Positions 57,382-64,000 of a stretch of 64,000 nucleotides of DNA are shown piece by piece (position 1 is the first letter of the stretch; the number at the start of each line of letters is the position of its first letter). The notes beneath the pieces were generated by a model. The model worked only from the letters and a program-made list of their open reading frames with translations. It did not search any database and was not told the origin of the DNA. Both the position numbers and the translations under genes were made by a program. The DNA comes from Marisa cornuarietis (Eukaryota; Mollusca; Gastropoda; Architaenioglossa; Ampullariidae): the NCBI GenBank assembly GCA_004794655.1, contig SMMW01000555.1, positions 7,039,001 to 7,103,000 on the forward strand. Direction: 5' to 3'.

Positions 57382-57886
57382 CGGGTTAAGAAGGAGCTTT
57401 AGGTTGTAACGATAGTAGTCTTAATCACTGGCCTCCCTCAGTTGTGTGTGGTATTGTAGTGGGACAAAGAATACTTTGCGAAAGCGACAAACTGCTGCAA
57501 CGACAGAAGTTATGTGTTTGAGGGCTACAGCACATTACAAGGGAAATAACTTTGTTGTGGCTTGTGTAACACCCATGACAAATTTGTACATTTATCATGT
57601 GTATTCAGATATTTTTTGTTTAGTAATTTTGTATTTTATTTCATGCATTGATTTTTATGTAGTCTCGCATCTTACACCGAGATTTGGACAAGGGGGAAGC
57701 AACTCTCTGGGTTTCCGTTTGTACATTCTCTCTTTTGGAGAAGACGTGGCCCAGGGTAGGCCCATCGGCCTAGGATGTTTGTCCTAAATCAGGGCAACAG
57801 CCCCTTTCAGCCTTCAACCTTCTTCTTCTTTTTTTCCTTCCCTTTTTTGGTTAATTCTATGTGTACGGCTGTACGCCGTAACTGAA

Positions 57887-57892
57887 AATAAA
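57887..57892 (+). terminator. AATAAA with no assigned gene
   Basis: AATAAA follows CCGTAACTGAA, downstream of a 113-codon open frame (57446-57787) that shows no recognisable domain. It could be the 3' end of an unseen transcript or of a retroelement. Confidence 0.25.
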
Positions 57893-58221
57893 GATATTTT
57901 TTAGAAAACAGCGGTTGTGATTTGATGGTGAAGTAAACACGCTACCCGCCAACATTTAAACCTCCCGATTAAAGCCCGGTTTACACTTGTGAAAATCTTC
58001 AGAGGGTTTTTATTTTCGTATTTGTGCAGGTTACTTTCTTCGTCTGCTCTTATTTTTTTTCTCTCTCTCTCTCTTTTGATATTTTATGTGACGTTGTACA
58101 CAGGATCGACAGAGCTCAGTATCCCTATGATCAGGTGACTGCAGGAACAGAAACACGATCCGCACGCACACAACACTAACTTAACTGGTCATTCGTGTCG
58201 TGGAAGAGTAGTGAACAGAAG

Positions 58222-58325
58222 ATGGATTTCCGCATGAACGTCAAGCCAGGACAAATGGTCTCACTCCATTTTCCAGATCAGAAGAAACTACGAATGACAA
58301 CGATGATAACACACCTGTCATCGCG
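58222..58325 (+). CDS. Candidate initial exon, gene unknown
   Basis: ATG in a fair context (AGAAGATGG) starts MDFRMNVKPGQMVSLHFPDQ and continues 34 codons to a donor-like CG|GTAAGAC. No partner exon or family is recognised, so it may be chance. Confidence 0.18.
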
Positions 58326-60324
58326 GTAAGACTAGTACCCTGCCCTTGACATTATGACCTCGAGGTCGGACTTTGTGTTATAGATTAATCTTCTCCATGA
58401 CTGTAGCCCTTGTCCATCTCACATGGCCAGTCATGTCTGGCTATAGGAGGTTATAATATTTTATGAGCACAGTTTATGAAAGCCCGTGAACAATAATTGA
58501 AGCATGTTTATGATTTTGTGTGCATGTGCAGGCGAGGGAGAAAAAGAGAGATAAATGTACATTTAAAGCAATATGGCAAAAAGGTTCAACTATTAAGGTC
58601 TTCGCAATCGTCAGAGGAAATGTCGCCAACCTACATTGCATCAGAGGCAATAGTTTTATCACTAAAACCTGTTCTGGCTGGATTAATGGTCATAAACTAG
58701 TCACTGTGCTGCCCTCAGCTCGCTAGTCTGTGTCACCAATAAGACAGTAATAATGACGAATATCAATCGTGCAAATTAAGTTTCGAGTTTCCTTCGTATT
58801 CAAACGTAGCGTCTACCTCCTACATGAAGTCTGTCACTTTCTCAAGGCAGCCATCTTAACTTAATCAGAGGTTAGAAAGGATTCCTGAAAAAAAAATGTA
58901 AGTTGATTCGTGGATTAGTGCAGTTACGCCAGTTACGATCAGCGTACAAATAACTGTCCGCGCTGCCCCACTCCCTACCCCCGCCTCCAGGGTGGCAGTA
59001 GTGGAGACAGTTGTGAGTAGTGCTCAGTACATGACTGTTCCCTGCCTTTCCTGACGAACACGAGCGGCGCCGCTGGTGTAATCTGTGGGCGGACGGAGCG
59101 ATGCCCTGCGGCACGAGCTGAGGTCTGCTTGACTTGCGATCACCATCATTACCGCGCGAGACACAGGACAGCCGGTGACGCCATGTCCGGAAGTACGGTT
59201 GGATAGCCTCCCTTTGTGCGCACTGCTTGCTTGTCATGAATTCTTCCTCCCACCGCACTGACAGTAGAAAAGAAGATTGTTTCTATCGTCCCCGCCCCAT
59301 CCTGCAAGAGCAGTTGTCGCACATTATTCGAATATGAAATTAGCTATAATAAGCTGACGATACCCTGTTCTTGCTGAAGAAAGAGTGAGCGAGCTGCAGT
59401 GAACGAGTAGATCTAAAGAATAGCAGACATCGCACGAACGGTTGGTTGGTTGGTTGGCATGCGAGTGCTAAAATCTTGAGGGGAAAAGGGTAATAGAGGA
59501 GGGAACGAGAGTACCCAGAAAAAAACACCAGACCGATAGTCCTGAGAAAATGGTGTCCTGAAAGAGATTGAACTCAGCACCTTTAGTTCTCGATATAGTG
59601 GTTACAGGCAACGCTTCACAAAGAACGGACATTTTAGGACTAATGGGTTCTATGTCACCAACCCACGTTTGGTCGCAAGGACAACCAGCATTACATACAT
59701 AACGCATATCATTGAGGATGGTGTCCAATCTCAACATGGACTCACGATCACTCACTGTCCCGGGGACAATCTGCGCCACCTACTAGACTGTCTATAAGTT
59801 CGCTGCCCCACCCCTATCCCCAGCCCTGCGAACAGGTGTCACACATAGAGAATCCCACGAGGCGAGATAACTAAAAACCGTTTAATTCTCATTACAGTGA
59901 TAACAAGTGAATTTTACCACTTCACCGGGTGCACCCATAGGAGGCGCGAAAGCAGCTTGGTTGGTTGGTTTTTGGTTTTTTTTTTATGCTGAAGGAGACT
60001 CTGCTCACTCCGACTCTTTACAAGTAAGCGGATCCTACTGCTCTTATGAGACCCCTACTCCCCAATGTTCACTTCCCACTCCCCGATCCCAGTAGTGGTA
60101 TGGAAGTTCTATGACATGACAGAAACAGATTTATCGAGGGTTCGAGAATCGACATGTTAGTGTAAACGCGCCGTTTTCGGACAGAAACACGTACAACGTC
60201 TGAGGGTCAATAAAAAGCCTTTACGTTGGCAGCGAATCTATTCCCAACCCTTGTCAACTCAGTCTTTCCAATAAAAAGCTTAATTCTTGCGCTCGTTTTT
60301 GTGTCATTGTGTATAAATATTCAC

Positions 60325-60325
<1 letters not shown>

Positions 60326-60415
<90 letters not shown>
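60326..60415 (+). repeat. (GT)n microsatellite
   Basis: About 45 GT units, the longest in the window; it explains the overlapping Cys-Val and Thr-His open frames. Confidence 0.95.
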
Positions 60416-60417
<2 letters not shown>

Positions 60418-60512
60418 AAAGAATTGAAAGGTATATATAAAATGAATTGGATAGCAGCTTCTGGGTATAATATAAATGAAACACTTCGGTTTTAACCGAG
60501 TTTTTCTCTCTC

Positions 60513-60600
60513 TAGCTATACATTGCAATGTATAGCTATACATTGCATTTTATACTTATAGAATGCAATGTATAAGTATAGAATACAATGTATAGATAGA
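60513..60600. repeat. AT-rich palindromes, including a perfect 26-bp one
   Basis: TAGCTATACATTGCAATGTA followed by TAGCTA (60513-60538) is its own reverse complement. The next 50 bp repeat the theme imperfectly (TATACTTATAGAATGCAATG, TATAAGTATA). It lies between a long (GT)n tract and the second LINE copy. Confidence 0.8.
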
Positions 60601-60682
60601 AATAGCAAATTTGAGAAAATTCCCCTCTGGCGCCCCATATTCATCAGCATCATGAGAGAAAAACGTCTATAACACCGGAGAG

Positions 60683-61640
60683 GTTACCATAGCTTCGTCG
60701 ACATTGAAAAGGCATTTGAGAGAGTTTTTGGTACGACGGTTGTGGCATGTGATGCGGAAATTCAACATCGAAAGAAGACTTGTTACAGACAACTATGGGT
60801 GTTCGCGTGGGATGCCCCCTGTCGGCAGGGCTGTTCAACATTTTCGTGGAGAATATCATGCGATAGACTATACATCGCCTTCAGTCTTTCGTGCCCACCG
60901 GTGGGAGCCTCCTATGCAATCTATGCTTCGCAAATGACATTTACCTGTTGGCAAGCAGCAACAATGAGCTGCAAGACCTCCAGAAGAGGATGTCAGACAG
61001 CGCCAATGCATTCGGGAAGGAGATTAGCACTAAAAAGACTAGTTATGGTCAACACCGTCGGGCACGGCAAAGCAGAGATTGACATGAACATACTTCGAGG
61101 AGATAAGGATATGCATGGACCCTAAGCTTTTTGGGTATGGTAGCCGCAAGTCAAAACCATAATCTGACAAAACAATATCATCTAAATTATCACCACGTAG
61201 AGTATGCGCAAATCCCTCAATGTCCGCATCCTGCTGTACGGCTGAGATATGGATTCTGCATACTAATACTGAAAGACGAATTCAAGCATCCAAAACCAAG
61301 TGCTCTAGAAAACTGTTTAGGACACAAGACCAACGATTTTGTGCAGATCGCGGTCGCCACTTTTTTTGAACGCCAGGAAACCCTTCTAGCAACAGTGAAA
61401 CGGCGCAAGCCGGTCTGGTTCGGCCATGTCGTCAGGCATGACACTGTCTAAAACCGTCCTCCAGGGATCCTTGGAAGAAGGTCGCAGCTGAGATACAGAA
61501 AGAAATGGACTGCGAACAGTGAAGAAGGGAAACTGATGCTCAAAATGGCACGCCTTGTCAGATGCGTATAGTCAGGTTCCCCACTTCCCCTGACGACTGG
61601 TACCGGCAGTGGTCATCTAGTACCAGTCAAGGGATGATGA
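60683..61640 (+). mobile_element. Dead non-LTR retrotransposon, copy 2 (5'-truncated)
   Basis: Same family as the copy near 50.3-52.9 kb: SFVDIEKAFERVF, GVRVGCPLSAGLFNIFVENI (frame-shifted), CNLCFANDIYLLASSNNELQ (FADD changed to FAND), GKEISTKK, NCLGHKTNDFVQ, TLLATVKRRKPVWFGHVVRH, and an end reading YQSRDD-like (TCTAGTACCAGTCAAGGGAT). It begins inside the RT domain, a usual 5' truncation. Confidence 0.8.
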
Positions 61641-61649
61641 TGAGTAGAA

Positions 61650-62596
61650 GGAGGAGGAGGATTGGTTCATTTGTTTTTTCCCGCCCTCAGCTCATACGTA
61701 CCCAAACTTCACCTATCTTCACTCCAGCGCAGGGCCTACAGGGGAGGGAAAAGGGTGTGAGTGAATCACCTTTCAACCCTATAGTGAGTCAGCCACTTGT
61801 AAAAGAAAACTGACCTAATGGCTGGGTGCGTTTGACCTTTTGAGATAGCTAACGCCGATAGCCGGTAGTTCCTCTAGGAGACAAAACAAGCCACTCGTTC
61901 TGCTTGAATACCTCAGGCTTCCCTTCGTCTTCGACCCGTGGCGTTGAAAACGAGTGGTCTCCCTTGATCCTATCATCGCGTATTAATGGCACTTTGATTG
62001 GTTTCTGAATCAGACTCGGATTCTCTCCCTTCCTTAGTCACAATCCATTTTCCTCGCGTAAAACTAAGATCGGGGTTGTTCTTCGTTTCACATTTCTACC
62101 TTCCTCATAAGCTAGAAAAGATGAACATTCTCGGGTTATGTGTATCAGGAAGACACCACACAATGTTCCAGTTATCATTTGCACACAGTTGTGCAAGATC
62201 AAGCAGCACTAGATCGATGGTGGTATAATTAAATGGACGCTGCCTGTTTGATGTCATGAATTCTTGACCAGTAGATGGAAATCTACATGAAAGTAATTAT
62301 TTTGTGGGTTTGCGGATCCGTTTCCATTAGCTTTTCTAATTATTCATTATTACTCTCATCTGTCTCTATCGCGATACCTTGCGTCCTCTCGGTCGTGGGA
62401 GGGAAAAGTGAAACTGCACTGGGCTGGCTGGTTGGCTGGTTTCCAGCGGCGAGAGACACCTACCAAGAGCTGTCAACAAAATGCAAGTATAATTCGTACC
62501 ACTGGCTTTAAACGGCCTTAATATAGAAGCCACTGAAGCGTAGTTTTGACAAGAATGGTAGCACAAGCGGGAGCCAGTCACATAGCACCCCCCTCT

Positions 62597-62643
<47 letters not shown>

Positions 62644-64000
62644 TTCCAGCTTTAGTGCGGTCTCCACCCTTCATCTCAACACAGTTCAGACACGGACTGG
62701 AGGGAGCGGTTGGGGTCAGTCGACCGTGAAACGCCCCGTGGAGGCTTTTAAGCTGACAACAGACCACTAATAATGGTTGACAGGTCAGCCGTGTCATCAG
62801 ATTCCTTATAATCCGCGAGGTCAGTTTTATTTTTTGAGAGCTGTATGGTCCCTTCAGAGCTGAGGAAAAACTCACAGAGGAACCGAGGCCATGACAGTGA
62901 CTTAATTTTTTTTTAAATCCAACAACTTTCGTGAGTTCTAGGAAACGCTAGGCCGGCTAGGGTGACATGAGTCTCCTATGACCCGACCTTTATTTATTTA
63001 TTGCACTGATAAATGTGCGTGTTCTTTAATGATGCGTTAAGAGCTTTCCATCGAATTGATTTATTTTGTATTTTGTACCACAAATAAATTAAAAGGAAGT
63101 CTATAAAGTTCTGTTTTAATGGTCTGGCTATAAAATTCCGAATAACGCAGAATAAAATACTTGACTGCTTTACAATTATTGCACGGGACGTGAAACCCTT
63201 AACAAGACATTCATAAATTTTAAATCCTTTAGAATCGTACAAATCCCCCATAAGTTTTTGATCTTCAAGGAGATTGCAAGGCTTTCAGACACGAATTTAC
63301 AATAATAACTAATATAAAGACATATTTTGGATACCCTGTGAAGCATGTCAAGTTTTTTTTCTCCCTACTTTGCAGGATTACTACAATGAAATATGCAGAA
63401 GTATTTCTTTAGATAAGGTTTTAACTGTTGGCACCATATCCACCCTATTACTTCCGACTTTTGTTTATGTTAGTTAATGTCATAACCCATGGCTGACGTA
63501 CTGTATTAAGTTCATTAGACTTCATGCTTTTAAAAAGAATCAACGTATTAATTCTAGTGAACGTATTTTAAAAAATGCCGGTTGGCGTGGTGAAAGGTGA
63601 TTCGTTTTGTTATTCAACTGTAAGTCACATTTTCGCCAGCTGTGGTAGAGGAAGTAAAGGTTATCGGTGATGCAATGTGTCACAGTTTCCTCGGAGGGGC
63701 CGTTGAAGATCGTCACGATGTTTGACACGCTCTCACCCCCCCCCATCCCCTGGGAGCCTGTGAGAGCACGCGCACTGGTGTGGAACTCATGGCTCTCTAG
63801 AGGTCTCTGCTCTACTGAAGCGTTGTTGTTGTGTGCCCGCGGGATCCCGCCATGTCTGAGCAGTGGGATGTGAACCGCGTTCAAACTGTTTTCATTAGCT
63901 ATCCGAGAGTGAAGTCCCTTCCCTCAGGTGGTGCGATCAGTGGCAACGCGGAGGACCGTGGAAAGCCACCGGGTGCCCACCCAGTCCTTCAAAGCCAGTC
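61650..64000. other. Intergenic, nothing firmly recognised
   Basis: Apart from a CT/CA microsatellite there is no supported feature. A minus-strand open frame at 63540-63884 (SVSNIVTIFNGPSEETVTHC in its middle) is the longest protein-like stretch but has no recognisable domain. Confidence 0.4.
62602..62641 (+). repeat. (CT)n(CA)n microsatellite
   Basis: CT run followed by CA run in anonymous sequence. Confidence 0.92.

Noticed and set aside
60226..60543. Open frames with long Cys-Val or Thr-His runs
   Set aside because: Produced by the (GT)n tract; no flanking protein-like sequence.
63540..63884. Minus-strand 114-codon open frame
   Set aside because: Some protein-like composition, but no domain, no splice partner and no confirming signal; left as anonymous.
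1..64000. CRISPR arrays, operons, prophage or plasmid features
   Set aside because: The window is intron-rich animal DNA; regular repeats seen are microsatellites, minisatellites and transposons.

Overview
The window is a piece of nuclear DNA from an invertebrate animal. Introns are many and long, exon borders carry GT/AG signals, dinucleotide microsatellites are abundant, and non-LTR retrotransposon remnants, a tRNA-derived SINE family and several MITE families are scattered throughout. The repeat styles and the ~1,100-residue SMG5 suggest a lophotrochozoan, probably a gastropod mollusc; this is an inference, since no search could be run.

Left part, minus strand (1 to about 16 kb): a cadherin-superfamily gene. 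I could join 18 exons from 14291 down to 57 with every splice phase matching, about 1,340 residues. A cysteine-containing N-terminal region leads into a long series of extracellular cadherin repeats with DxNDN, LDRE and A-x-D motifs. The 3' end (last repeats, transmembrane and cytoplasmic parts) lies beyond the left edge. The true 5' end is not settled: a signal-peptide-like exon at 15865-15936 fits in phase. Two exons at 19000-21201 also fit in phase but look cytosolic and may belong to a separate small gene.

Centre, plus strand (21372 to 48621): a complete SMG5 gene (nonsense-mediated mRNA decay factor, EST1/SMG5-7 family) in 26 coding exons, 1,102 codons, with all phases consistent and an AATAAA signal at 49920. 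One extra in-phase 66-nt exon candidate (25792-25857) would insert 22 residues into a conserved helix. The start codon lies 170 bp from the divergent minus-strand ATG at 21201, so a shared bidirectional promoter is likely. SMG5 introns hold an inverted pair of TTAA-flanked MITEs, a further MITE with a 6-bp target duplication, a decayed CR1/L2-type LINE interrupted by a hAT-like MITE, and two SINE copies in opposite orientation.

Right part (48.6 to 64 kb): no convincing gene. It holds two dead copies of one non-LTR retrotransposon family (about 50.3-52.9 kb and 60.7-61.6 kb). The first is split by a 540-bp mariner-type element that is itself internally rearranged. The rest is a second SINE candidate, a foldback element, a 26-bp perfect palindrome, microsatellites and anonymous sequence. 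Base composition also changes near 39.3 kb, inside an SMG5 intron, from AT-rich to more GC-rich sequence.
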